Notes under the pieces: model-generated
Told to the model about the DNA's origin: nothing
The model's input: the letters and a program-made list of their open reading frames with translations, nothing else
Database searches by the model: none
Program-made: the position numbers and the translations under genes
Shown: positions 29,723 to 37,886 of the stretch, in pieces
How the letters are laid out: every line of letters starts with the position of its first letter
Numbering within the stretch: position 1 is the stretch's first letter
Assembly: GCF_016127015.1 (NCBI RefSeq)
Contig: NZ_CP065972.1
Location: 1,178,001 to 1,242,000 of the forward strand
Origin: Corynebacterium tuberculostearicum
Lineage (GTDB): Bacteria; Actinomycetota; Actinomycetes; Mycobacteriales; Mycobacteriaceae
Direction of reading: 5' to 3'
Length of the DNA stretch: 64,000 bases

Positions 29723-29751
29723 TTGAATTAAAACGTTTCCGAAACTATGGT
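29723..29751 (+). promoter_or_regulatory. Promoter for the small exported-protein cassette, with internal palindrome
   Basis: TTGAAT (29723-29728), 17-bp spacer, TATGGT (29746-29751), about 63 bp before the first cassette gene. The palindrome GTTTC-C-GAAAC (29735-29745) fills the end of the spacer and would be covered by polymerase, so it is a candidate operator. Assignment is from spacing and hexamer match only. Confidence 0.45.
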
Positions 29752-29765
29752 CAAAAGTGTTTCAC

Positions 29766-29811
29766 CCCACCACGAGCCTGAATGGAGACCCACCACGAGC
29801 CTGAATGGAGA
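29766..29811 (+). repeat. Tandem 23-bp duplication carrying the ribosome-binding site
   Basis: Two perfect head-to-tail copies of a 23-mer (29766-29788, 29789-29811) that begins CCCACCACGAGC and ends AATGGAGA. Only the second copy is followed at proper distance by a start codon (GGAGA-AAC-GTG at 29815); the first is a spare ribosome-binding-site copy. Confidence 0.95.
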
Positions 29812-29814
29812 AAC

Positions 29815-30198
29815 GTGAAACCTTATAAAATAGCCGCATCGATCACTACCGCCGCTTGTATCCTCGGCGGCTTTGCAGTCCCTCCAGCCTCTGCCACAAA
29901 TGAAACGCTTAACGATCCCCCTCAATTCGTCATTCTCAATGTAGATTCTGACGGCGCCCCAAGCCTGCAACCATATTCCACAGGGGAAAGAAGCCCGGGA
30001 GATCCTGTTCCTGCTTGCATTCATTCTGAGAAGGAAAAGGGCGCAATTCAAGTCTATAACGATTGCGATTTTGATATGAACGTCAAAGTAATCGTTGCAT
30101 TTGATTTCGACACACAATGCCTGTTGGTAAAAGCACATTCGCGGAGGAACTTTGAATGGTCTCCGACAAAGCGAATGGACGGTATTCAAGAATGCTAG
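29815..30198 (+). CDS. Small exported protein with tendamistat-like cysteine pattern
   Basis: Exported protein of 127 residues. A signal peptide runs to PASA|T (about 27/28), then a 40-residue linker, then a compact C-terminal domain with four cysteines: C68, C84, C102 and C127, the last being the final residue. Spacings are 15, 17 and 24 residues. The Streptomyces alpha-amylase inhibitor tendamistat, from memory, has 15, 17 and 27 with Pro-x-Cys before the first and VKV at the same six-to-eight residues after the second; here PAC and VKV match exactly. The inhibitory Trp-Arg-Tyr of tendamistat is replaced by charged residues. The likely start is GTG 29815, behind GGAGA; an upstream ATG at 29782 would add a non-signal-like extension. 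Function unknown. Confidence 0.75.
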   Translation: MKPYKIAASITTAACILGGFAVPPASATNETLNDPPQFVILNVDSDGAPSLQPYSTGERSPGDPVPACIHSEKEKGAIQVYNDCDFDMNVKVIVAFDFDTQCLLVKAHSRRNFEWSPTKRMDGIQEC

Positions 30199-30434
30199 AT
30201 ACACGCAGCAGAATGAGGACCCTAATCATCGCGATTGTATCAGCATTTTCCCTCCTTCTTTCCTCAAATATTGCCACCGCCGACATCGGAAACTTCCTTT
30301 ATGACACAAAAGATCAGTGTGAAAGATCGCTGAAGGAGTTACGTAAAGACCCAGCGACAGCTAATTGGGCGAGAAGAGCAAGTTGCAATTACGAAAGCAA
30401 CTGGGGAAACGGAGTATGGCATCTAAGGACCTAG
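30192..30434 (+). CDS. Small exported two-cysteine protein
   Basis: Product of 80 residues from ATG 30192, or 73 from ATG 30213. A basic start and hydrophobic core (RTLIIAIVSAFSLLLSS) form a signal peptide cleaved near ATA|D. The mature part is about 50 residues with two cysteines (QCERSLKEL and RASCNYESN) and an aromatic C-terminus (NWGNGVWHLRT). The pattern of a Cys, a helix, a second Cys then Tyr and Trp resembles many short actinobacterial exported proteins of unknown role. ATG 30192 overlaps the preceding stop by seven bases, implying translational coupling. No homologue with a known function is recognised. Confidence 0.65.
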   Translation: MLDTRSRMRTLIIAIVSAFSLLLSSNIATADIGNFLYDTKDQCERSLKELRKDPATANWARRASCNYESNWGNGVWHLRT

Positions 30435-30437
30435 GAT

Positions 30438-30878
30438 TTGCAAGACCAAAACCAATCTAAGCCAGAAACAGCGAGCGTCACGCCCCAGCCTTTAAATGAG
30501 TTTCACGCCGATGCTCCGAACAAAGCAGCAAGCTGCCTCGAAAGGGCTAAACTCACGCAAGAGTGGCTAAACGATCAAGAACAGATTAGTGAAGTGGTAC
30601 TGCACAGGTTGCTCACTTCCAGCACAAAAGCCGAAGAAGGAAGAATAGGAATCACCTACGTTTTGGGCCAATGGCTACTTTCGAAACGCACTGGAACGTG
30701 GTCGGACTTGGCCCACGGCGAGGCTACGGAAAATAGTATCGGCCTTCGGTTCAACGATGGCAACAAGGAAATGCTCCCACTTGAGGACTGGGTATTCGAC
30801 CTGCTTGGTGAGCCCCAAATCAAGGCCGAAAAATTTCTTGCATTCCTCAACTTCTCTGCTAAACAAGGCACGCATTAG
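30438..30878 (+). CDS. Hypothetical cytoplasmic protein of the small-protein cassette
   Basis: A 146-residue soluble protein with no signal peptide or membrane segment and no domain I recognise. It starts at TTG 30438, four bases after the previous stop, with AAGGA eight nucleotides upstream. The N-terminal 30 residues are polar; the rest looks alpha-helical (CLERAKLTQEWLNDQEQ, VLHRLLTSS) with a hydrophobic C-terminus. It contains one Cys. Being the only cytoplasmic product of a cassette with two exported ones, it could be a regulator, chaperone or immunity factor, but nothing in the sequence decides this. Confidence 0.65.
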   Translation: MQDQNQSKPETASVTPQPLNEFHADAPNKAASCLERAKLTQEWLNDQEQISEVVLHRLLTSSTKAEEGRIGITYVLGQWLLSKRTGTWSDLAHGEATENSIGLRFNDGNKEMLPLEDWVFDLLGEPQIKAEKFLAFLNFSAKQGTH

Positions 30879-30940
30879 CAAACCCAACTTGTCGTAAACC
30901 TGTCTAGATAGTTTAAATACTAAAGTTCAGCAGAAGCTGC

Positions 30941-30993
30941 AAATAAAATCGCCAGGGCTTCCCCAATCGGGGAAACACCTGGCGATTTTATTT
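30941..30993. terminator. Bidirectional terminator between the cassette and infB
   Basis: Perfect 16-bp inverted repeat AAATAAAATCGCCAGG (30941-30956) with its complement at 30978-30993, and a second internal TTCCCC/GGGGAA pairing. T-runs exist on both strands, so it ends both the rightward cassette and the leftward nusA-infB operon. Confidence 0.92.
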
Positions 30994-31007
30994 ACGCCGC
31001 TTGCGGA

Positions 31008-33842
31008 CTAGGTACGCGGAACCTCGACCTCTTCGTAGGCCTGGATGATGTCGCCTACCTGAATATCCGGGTAAGAGAGCACCATACCGCACTCGTAGCC
31101 GGCCTTGATTTCGGTTGCGTCGTCCTTTTCGTGACGCAGGGACTCAATCTTGGCATCGGCAGTGATGACGTTGTTATCGCGCAGCAGGCGAACCTTGCCG
31201 TTGCGGACAACCTTGCCCTCGGTAACCATGCAGCCGGCGATGGTACCCACCGCGGAGGACTTGAACAGGGCGCGGATTTCGGCCGCACCGGTGTCGCGTT
31301 CCTCGTAAATCGGCTTGAGCATGCCCTTGAGCGCAGCCTCGACCTCTTCGATGGCCTTGTAGATGATCGTGTAGTAGCGAATATCCACGCCCTCTTGGGT
31401 GGCCATCTCCGTCGCCTTGCCTTCCGCACGGGTGTTGAAGGCAATAATGACGGCGTCGGAAGCTGCTGCGAGAGATACGTTGGTCTCGGTCACAGCACCA
31501 ACACCACGGTCGATGATGTTGAGCTCGACTTCGTCCTCGGTCTTGATATCCAGCAGGGCATCTTCCAGCGCCTCGACGGAACCGGCGTTGTCGCCCTTGA
31601 GGATGAGGTTGAGGGTCGAAGTCTCTTGCAATACCTTGTCCAGATCCTCCAGGGAGACGCGCTTGCGCTGCTTGGCCTGCAGGGCAGAGCGCTTGCGAGC
31701 ATCACGCTGGTTAGCAATCTGGCGGGCAACGCGGTCGTCTTCCACCACGAGCAGGTTATCGCCTGCACCCGGCACACCGGACAGACCCTGGACCTGCACC
31801 GGACGGGATGGGCCAGCCTCTTCGACATCTTCGCCAAACTCATCGAGCATGCGGCGGACACGACCGTGCGCATCACCGACGACGATGGAGTCACCCACGT
31901 GCAAGGTACCGCGCTGAATGATGACCGTTGCCACCGGACCACGGCCGCGATCCAGGTGCGACTCAATGGCCACGCCCTGTGCGTCCATGTCTGGGTTAGC
32001 GGTCAGCTCCAAGGCGGCATCCGCGGTCAAGATGACCGACTCAAGCAACTGGTCAATGTTCTTGCCCTGCTTCGCGGAAATATCCACGAACATGGTGTCA
32101 CCGCCGTACTCTTCCGGAACCAGGCCGTACTCGGTGAGCTGGCCACGGATCTTATCCGGCTGAGCTTCCGGCTTATCCACCTTGTTCACAGCCACGACGA
32201 CCGGAATATCGGCAGCCTTGGCGTGGTTGATGGCCTCCACGGTCTGTGGCATGACGCCGTCATCGGCGGCAACCACGAGGATGGCCAAGTCGGTGGACTT
32301 AGCACCACGGGCACGCATGGCGGTAAAGGCCTCGTGGCCCGGGGTATCCAGGAAGGTGATGGTGCGCTCGCCGTCCACGTCCACCGTTGTTTGGTAGGCA
32401 CCAATGCCCTGGGTGATGCCGCCTTCCTCGCGGGCGCCCTCGTTGGTCTTACGGATGGCATCCAACAGCCGGGTCTTACCGTGGTCAACGTGACCCATAA
32501 CGGAGACGACTGGAGGACGATTCTCCAGTGCTTCCTCGCCGCCTTCGTCCTCGCCGAACTTCAGGTCGAAGGACTCGAGCAGCTCGCGGTCCTCGTCCTC
32601 AGGGGAGACGACCTCGACGTTGTAGTTGATCTCGGAGCCAAGCAGCTGCAGCGTATCTTCCGATACCGAAGCGGTTGCCGTCACCATTTCACCGAGGTTG
32701 AACAGTGCCTGCACCAGTGCTGCTGGATCCGCGCCGATCTTCTCGGCGAAGTCAGACAGGGATGCGCCACGACGCAGGCGGACGGTCTGGCCCTTGCCAT
32801 CTGGCAAGCGCACGCCGCCTACGACATGCTTTTGCTGCTCCTCGTACTCATGGCGCTTCTGACGCTTGGACTTCTTGCCTTTACGTGGAGCGCCACCTGG
32901 ACGGCCGAATGCACCCGCGGTGCCGCCGCGGCGTCCGCCGCGTCCGCCTCCGCGGAAACCGCCTGGACGGCCACCACCTGGGCCACCGTGACCCGGACCG
33001 CCGCGACCGCCGCGACCGCGACCACCACGTCCACCGCCGCTCGGTGCCTTAGACGGCATCGACGCAGGGTTCGGGTGGGACGGCATCATGGCCGGGGATG
33101 GACGACGACCGCCGCCACCCTGGTTATTGCCACCCTGGCGGTTATTTCCGCCCTCGTTCTGGCCACCGCGCTTACCGCGGTTATCGCCTGGCTTATTGCC
33201 GCCACGCTGACCCTTGGAACCACCTGGACGGGGGCCCGGACGGTTGTCGCCGCCACCCGTGGAGAACGGGTTATTGGCTACGCGACGGGAACCGCCTGGC
33301 TTCGGCATTGGACGAGGCATGGAATTGCCTGGGGTCGGGCGCTCGCCCGACTTCTTGCCGCCAGCCTGGTCTGGCGTCGGTGCACCCTGGCCAGGCTTCG
33401 GTGCAGCAGACTTAGCACCAGGCTTCGGCGCCTGAGCACCCGGCTTCGGGGCAGCTGGCTTTGCGCCGGGCTTAGCAGCAGCACCCTGTCCCGGCTTCGG
33501 TGCGCCCTGGCCAGGCTTCGGTGCAGCGGCCTTCGCGCCTGGCTTTGGCGCCTCTGCGCCCGGCTTGGGGGCAGCAGACTTCACACCCGGCTTAGGGGCG
33601 CTCGCCTTTGCGGTGCTCTTAGCGGCACCCTTGGCAGGCTTATTGTCTTGCTTCTTCTCGGCGGCGTCATCGCCGCCGGACTGTGCTTCATAATGAGCTC
33701 GCATCTTCTTAACCACCGGCGGTTCGATGGTGGAAGAAGCAGTCTTTACAAACTCACCCTGTTCTTTCAGGGTGGCGAGCAGTTCCTTGCTGGTTACTCC
33801 GAGCTGCTTTGCGAGCTCGTGAACACGTAGCTTTCCGGGCAC
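31008..33842 (-). CDS. infB: Translation initiation factor IF-2
   Basis: GTPase that brings initiator tRNA to the 30S subunit. The 944-residue protein starts with the IF2N domain ([28 protein letters not shown]), then about 230 residues of low-complexity sequence. This has roughly a dozen PKPGA-type repeats, followed by Gly/Arg/Asn-rich stretches. A second IF2N-like segment precedes the G domain, whose G1 is GHVDHGKT near 450, followed by NKVDKPE and the C-terminal IF2 domains. GTG 33842 has AGGAG upstream. It is the last gene of rimP-nusA-ylxR-infB. Confidence 0.97.
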   Translation of the reverse strand: MPGKLRVHELAKQLGVTSKELLATLKEQGEFVKTASSTIEPPVVKKMRAHYEAQSGGDDAAEKKQDNKPAKGAAKSTAKASAPKPGVKSAAPKPGAEAPKPGAKAAAPKPGQGAPKPGQGAAAKPGAKPAAPKPGAQAPKPGAKSAAPKPGQGAPTPDQAGGKKSGERPTPGNSMPRPMPKPGGSRRVANNPFSTGGGDNRPGPRPGGSKGQRGGNKPGDNRGKRGGQNEGGNNRQGGNNQGGGGRRPSPAMMPSHPNPASMPSKAPSGGGRGGRGRGGRGGPGHGGPGGGRPGGFRGGGRGGRRGGTAGAFGRPGGAPRKGKKSKRQKRHEYEEQQKHVVGGVRLPDGKGQTVRLRRGASLSDFAEKIGADPAALVQALFNLGEMVTATASVSEDTLQLLGSEINYNVEVVSPEDEDRELLESFDLKFGEDEGGEEALENRPPVVSVMGHVDHGKTRLLDAIRKTNEGAREEGGITQGIGAYQTTVDVDGERTITFLDTPGHEAFTAMRARGAKSTDLAILVVAADDGVMPQTVEAINHAKAADIPVVVAVNKVDKPEAQPDKIRGQLTEYGLVPEEYGGDTMFVDISAKQGKNIDQLLESVILTADAALELTANPDMDAQGVAIESHLDRGRGPVATVIIQRGTLHVGDSIVVGDAHGRVRRMLDEFGEDVEEAGPSRPVQVQGLSGVPGAGDNLLVVEDDRVARQIANQRDARKRSALQAKQRKRVSLEDLDKVLQETSTLNLILKGDNAGSVEALEDALLDIKTEDEVELNIIDRGVGAVTETNVSLAAASDAVIIAFNTRAEGKATEMATQEGVDIRYYTIIYKAIEEVEAALKGMLKPIYEERDTGAAEIRALFKSSAVGTIAGCMVTEGKVVRNGKVRLLRDNNVITADAKIESLRHEKDDATEIKAGYECGMVLSYPDIQVGDIIQAYEEVEVPRT

Positions 33843-33948
33843 TTGTCTCCTCTTGGTATCGACTAGGAGTCAAGGCCGCGGAAACTGGCCTGACCCCTAG
33901 TTAGGTGTGTAGGACTTTCATCGCTGATGCTTCATCGTTGTGCGCTCA

Positions 33949-34296
33949 TCAGTGTTCGGTCTTCCTTTGTAACTCTGGTTCGTACGAATCCAACGCGGCG
34001 TTTTCCGCGCTAGGTACCTGTCCGCTATGCGCTTCCAAGTACTGCCGTACCTGACCTGTGTCCACGGGTGCGGACGTGCGAAGCGCGCGCTTGAAGGCGC
34101 GTTTGCGCTCCGCTAGCTCGAGTGCAGAAAGAGTGGGGCTAATCCACGCCCCGCGGCCGGGAAGCCGGCGGTGTGGATCTGCTACCAGACGGCGGCCGTG
34201 CGGATCATCGTGGTCAATGACCACCCGTAGCAAGTCCCTATCTGGCAGGCGGCGGCGAGTAGCGATGCAGGTCCGGAGTCTTAGTCTCTCAGACAT
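33949..34296 (-). CDS. YlxR family RNA-binding protein
   Basis: Small basic protein of the YlxR (DUF448) family, encoded between nusA and infB in most bacteria; recent work on Bacillus calls it an RNase P modulator. The 115 residues include RTCIATRRRLPDRDLLRVV and GRRLVADPHRRLPGRGAWI, the family's basic motif. The C-terminal 30 residues are variable. Confidence 0.9.
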   Translation of the reverse strand: MSERLRLRTCIATRRRLPDRDLLRVVIDHDDPHGRRLVADPHRRLPGRGAWISPTLSALELAERKRAFKRALRTSAPVDTGQVRQYLEAHSGQVPSAENAALDSYEPELQRKTEH

Positions 34297-34380
34297 TCAA
34301 CTCCTTACTTTTCGCGTCGCCAATAAGCCCCAATCTGCAACTGGGCCGTTCACTAGCCTACGCTACAAAAGCGCAGATCC

Positions 34381-35397
34381 TTAATTAGCGTCAGCGTCCG
34401 AGTGAATATCGATTTTCCAACCGGTCAAACGGGCAGCTAGACGGGCATTCTGCCCCTCTTTACCAATAGCCAGGGACAGCTGGTAATCCGGCACCACCAC
34501 GCGCGCGATTTGCGCCTCATTGTCTACAACGGTGACCTTGACCACCTTCGAGGGAGCCAATGCGTTGCCTACGTAGACCGTTGGATCCTCGCTGAAGTCG
34601 ATGATGTCAATTTTCTCACCGCCGAGCTGGCGCATGATGTTGTTGACGCGCTGACCGCGCGGGCCGATGCAGGCTCCCTTAGCGTTCAGGCCCTTGGCAT
34701 GGCCCACAACGGCCACCTTGGAGCGGTGTCCCGCCTCGCGGGCGATGGCAATCATTTCTACGGTGCCATCAGCAACTTCTGGAACTTCGAGCTCGAAAAG
34801 GCCACGCACCAGCTCCGGGTGGGTGCGGGAGAGATTGATCTGTACTTGGGCGCCGTTGCGGTTAACGCCTACGACATAGGCCTTAATGCGGTCACCATGC
34901 TCGAGCTTTTCTCCCGGAATCTGCTCGGCCGGCAGCAAGATGCCGTCTTGGGACTCCAGCTCAGAGCCCAACTGGACCACGACGATGCCGCGGGCATTAG
35001 CGCGCGCATCGCGCTGGACGATGCCGCTGACAACGCGACCGGTAAGCTCCGAGTAGGAATCGTAGGTGCGCTCTGCCTCGGCCTCGCGCAGCTTGCGCAG
35101 GATGGCCTCGCGCACGGCCTGCGCGCCCACACGTCCAAAGTTTTCCGGGGTGTCATCATATTCGGTGGTTACTTCCCCAGTTTCTGGGTCGCGCTCCGAG
35201 ACAATGACGCTGACCGCACCGGTGGTGGCGTCGATATCGACGCGGGACTTGGCGCCTTCTACCTTGCCGCCAGCATTAGACTCGCGGTAATCCAGGTAGG
35301 AATACAACAAGGCACCCGCAATCGCTTCCAGCAAGTCCTTTACGGGGACGTTGCGCTCGGACTCGATGGTACGAAGTGCCTGTAGATCAATATTCAC
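34381..35397 (-). CDS. nusA: Transcription termination/antitermination factor NusA
   Basis: RNA polymerase-associated factor for pausing, termination and rRNA antitermination. The 338-residue actinobacterial form has the N-terminal polymerase-binding domain (1-125), an S1 domain (LTGRVVSGIVQRD) and two KH domains (VVGHAKGLNAKGACIGPRGQRV near 225; GKEGQNARLAARLTGWKI near 318). The C-terminal acidic repeats of E. coli are absent, as expected. GTG 35397 has AGAGGA seven nucleotides upstream. It follows rimP. Confidence 0.96.
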   Translation of the reverse strand: MNIDLQALRTIESERNVPVKDLLEAIAGALLYSYLDYRESNAGGKVEGAKSRVDIDATTGAVSVIVSERDPETGEVTTEYDDTPENFGRVGAQAVREAILRKLREAEAERTYDSYSELTGRVVSGIVQRDARANARGIVVVQLGSELESQDGILLPAEQIPGEKLEHGDRIKAYVVGVNRNGAQVQINLSRTHPELVRGLFELEVPEVADGTVEMIAIAREAGHRSKVAVVGHAKGLNAKGACIGPRGQRVNNIMRQLGGEKIDIIDFSEDPTVYVGNALAPSKVVKVTVVDNEAQIARVVVPDYQLSLAIGKEGQNARLAARLTGWKIDIHSDADAN

Positions 35398-35420
35398 TTG
35401 TCATTCCTCTCGGTTGCCGG

Positions 35421-35960
35421 TTAATTCTCGGCTTCTTCAAACGTCTTGCGCACTGCCTCTAACTCTTGTTCGGACGGCTGTGCAAACTCAATTTCTACCA
35501 CTGCCCGGGCAATGTTTTCCAATCGCTCGGCGCGCGCCTGCACGTCCTTTTTGCTTGCCGTGATGAGGATTACGGCATCGGCGGCGTCGTTAAGCGCGCC
35601 AATGCGCGCCGAGTGAGTCTTGCCATCGCCAAGGTTAAAGGAGACCTTGCGCCCCCGATTGCGGCGCCAGTGGCGCGGGGCGGTGAGCGGCAAGTCCACG
35701 CCGGGAGTGGAGACCTCCAAGGTATAGCCTGCGCCGAAGTTCAGCTCTCCTTGCGCTTCCTTGTCATCAAAGAAGGCAGAAATCTCGTTGGATACTTCCT
35801 CCAACACATCGGAGCTAGGACGCTTATCGCCATCAATACGGATAATGACCTGGGATTTCTTTCCCGCCTTGGTGGTTTTAATGTCTTCTACGTCCAATCC
35901 CCGCTCAGCCAGTTTGGGTTGTAGGAGATCGGTCAATTGTTGTGCATCTGGGAAAGCCAT
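35421..35960 (-). CDS. rimP: Ribosome maturation factor RimP
   Basis: 30S assembly factor of 179 residues. It contains the RimP motifs LEVSTPGVDLPLTAPRHWRRNRGR (two-part) and GLDVEDI. The start is ATG 35960: a TAGGCT -10 (complement of 35968-35973) ends seven nucleotides upstream, indicating leaderless transcription; longer in-frame versions run through the divergent promoter. It is the first gene of the leftward rimP-nusA-ylxR-infB operon and lies 38 bp from the divergent DUF4439 gene. Confidence 0.94.
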   Translation of the reverse strand: MAFPDAQQLTDLLQPKLAERGLDVEDIKTTKAGKKSQVIIRIDGDKRPSSDVLEEVSNEISAFFDDKEAQGELNFGAGYTLEVSTPGVDLPLTAPRHWRRNRGRKVSFNLGDGKTHSARIGALNDAADAVILITASKKDVQARAERLENIARAVVEIEFAQPSEQELEAVRKTFEEAEN

Positions 35961-35998
35961 GTGCACTAGCCTACGTGCTACGGGGTACAGTCTTTTGC
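35961..35998. promoter_or_regulatory. Back-to-back leaderless promoters for rimP and the DUF4439 gene
   Basis: Leftward -10 TAGGCT (complement of 35968-35973), seven nucleotides before ATG 35960; rightward -10 TACAGT (35986-35991), seven nucleotides before GTG 35999. The whole control region of both genes is 38 bp, so the two -35 regions overlap the opposing -10/start regions. Confidence 0.65.
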
Positions 35999-36850
35999 GT
36001 GAACCGCCGACGAATAGCTTTAACCCTCGTAGCCACATCCGCCACCCTGCCCGCCTTGGCTGGGTGCCAAGCGGTTGATTCCGTCGTCGACTATTTTGGC
36101 CCGCGGCCAGAAAGCAGGCTACTGGCGCTTGCCGACGCCGCCGCCACCGACGCCTTGTCCCTCAGCGGCGTCGATGACCATGCCGCAGGGCTGCGCAACT
36201 CCCAGGCGGACGCCCTTTATGCCGAAATTACACGGCTATGTGGCACGGATGATGCTGGCAATCCCCCACGCTCCTGCGAGGTAGAGCGTCCTACCGAGGC
36301 CAATCACGCCGCAGACTCTGGCGAAATTATGGAAAATGCCGCCTCCGCAACAACAGAGGCGGCCGATGAAGTCACCGTCGAATCGCGCACCCTAGTTACC
36401 GAGCAGGCCATCGCGCTCAATGCTTGGCTGCCTGGCGATGCCCCCGATATTCCCGAGCTTTCCCAACCGGAGCAAAAGAGCGCTGCTGATCTCTTGAGTT
36501 GGGAGTATGAGCAGGTATACGGCCTAGATTTCGCCCGCGCCTACGTTGGCCCCGAACACGAGGACAAGGTGGATCATCGCCTAGCCGTTCATCATCGCCG
36601 CATCGACGCCCTCCAGGACGCACTAGCCCGCTACGGCAACACGCCGCAGCCGGAGCCGGCTTATACCTCCGGAGAGCAAGAACTGCCCCACGATTCCGCT
36701 TCCGCCCTGGCCTTTATCGATAGCCTTGCCGACCACGACGGCCGCAAGTGGTCCGCGGCCGCTACGGGTGCAGCGCAAGAAGAGTCCCCAGATCAGGAAT
36801 GGGTTACGTGGCTCATTGGCATCGCGGCGGAGTCCCACGGTATGCGCTAG
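35999..36850 (+). CDS. DUF4439 domain lipoprotein
   Basis: Exported lipoprotein of 283 residues. From GTG 35999 it begins MNRRRIALTL and reaches the lipobox LALAGC-type LPALAGC with Cys 23. The mature part is acidic and alpha-helical; the last 130 residues (LLSWEYEQVYGLDFARAYVG, HHRRIDALQDALARYG) match the ferritin-like DUF4439 pattern. The start codon lies seven nucleotides after TACAGT without a ribosome-binding site. The place next to rimP and near proS equals Rv2843/Rv2844 in mycobacteria, where function is also unknown. Confidence 0.85.
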   Translation: MNRRRIALTLVATSATLPALAGCQAVDSVVDYFGPRPESRLLALADAAATDALSLSGVDDHAAGLRNSQADALYAEITRLCGTDDAGNPPRSCEVERPTEANHAADSGEIMENAASATTEAADEVTVESRTLVTEQAIALNAWLPGDAPDIPELSQPEQKSAADLLSWEYEQVYGLDFARAYVGPEHEDKVDHRLAVHHRRIDALQDALARYGNTPQPEPAYTSGEQELPHDSASALAFIDSLADHDGRKWSAAATGAAQEESPDQEWVTWLIGIAAESHGMR

Positions 36851-37001
36851 ACCACTGCCGCCCCACCCAGCCCCACCTGTCCATCCCCTGGCAATGGGCC
36901 AGCGAAATGACAGCTACCTCTACGACGCTATGCATTGCCTCGGTTCCTCTAGCGTGCGTAGGTTGGGTCACCATGAGCTTGCAGGAGATTCCGCAAGCTA
37001 G

Positions 37002-37361
<360 letters not shown>

Positions 37362-37385
37362 TTTCTAGCCTCGGCTTTTAACACG

Positions 37386-37445
37386 AAGCCGGCCTCCTCC
37401 CTTACTCCGCGGGGTTTCGCGGGATGGGGAGGAGGCCGGCTTTTT
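37386..37445 (+). terminator. Terminator after the Rpf gene
   Basis: Perfect 16-bp GC-rich stem (37386-37401 with 37427-37442), with an additional CCGCGGGG/CGCGG loop pairing, followed by TTTTT. Confidence 0.93.
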
Positions 37446-37484
37446 GTGCTTCATCTAAATGGCTAACATGCAGCCATGGTGAAT

Positions 37485-37847
37485 TTAGGCCTCGTGCTTG
37501 GCGATGTTCCAGGCATACATCATCAACAGCACTTGTAGCGGCTGGCGGATGATGTGGTAGATCTTCTTTGGCCACCCTGCCTTACGCTCAATCCAAGCGT
37601 GGTACATATTAGCCGGCCACACCGCAGCAAAGAGTGCGAATGCGGAAGCACCGCCGAAGCCGCGGGTGGCGCGGCGGCGAAGCAAAGCACCGGTGGCAAT
37701 CTCCCACAGGCCCGAAGCAAAGTTATAGAAGCGCGCAGGGCCTGGCAGTTGCGGCGGAACAATGGATTCGAAAGTCTTCGCCTTCACAAAGTGCAGTACG
37801 CCCATTGCTGAAAGCACGGTGGAAAGCCCATTCTTTTGAAAGTTCAT
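37485..37847 (-). CDS. Small DoxX-like membrane protein
   Basis: About 120 residues with three to four hydrophobic segments. Features are GVLHFVKAKTFESIVPPQLPG near the N-terminus, a GLWEIATGALL segment and AAVWPANMYHAW, all typical of the DoxX/YkgB-type small membrane proteins. ATG 37847 is preferred over 37856. It follows proS, leftward. Role unknown. Confidence 0.8.
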   Translation of the reverse strand: MNFQKNGLSTVLSAMGVLHFVKAKTFESIVPPQLPGPARFYNFASGLWEIATGALLRRRATRGFGGASAFALFAAVWPANMYHAWIERKAGWPKKIYHIIRQPLQVLLMMYAWNIAKHEA

Positions 37848-37886
37848 GCCTTCCACGGTACCCCGCCGCGCAGAGGTTGGTCTTAT

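Noticed and set aside
29782..29814. Upstream ATG start for the tendamistat-like protein
   Set aside because: It lies within the first duplicated copy, gives METHHEPEW before the signal peptide, and lacks a proper ribosome-binding site; GTG 29815 directly after GGAGA fits better.
32800..33600. CRISPR-like or tandem DNA repeats
   Set aside because: The periodicity is the coding repeat APKPG/GGR of IF-2, not a repeat-spacer array; no CRISPR array or cas gene is present.
31131..33830. 899-codon open frame antisense to infB
   Set aside because: It mirrors the IF-2 gene codon by codon, composition follows the repeats of infB, it has no ribosome-binding site and resembles no protein. High GC explains it.
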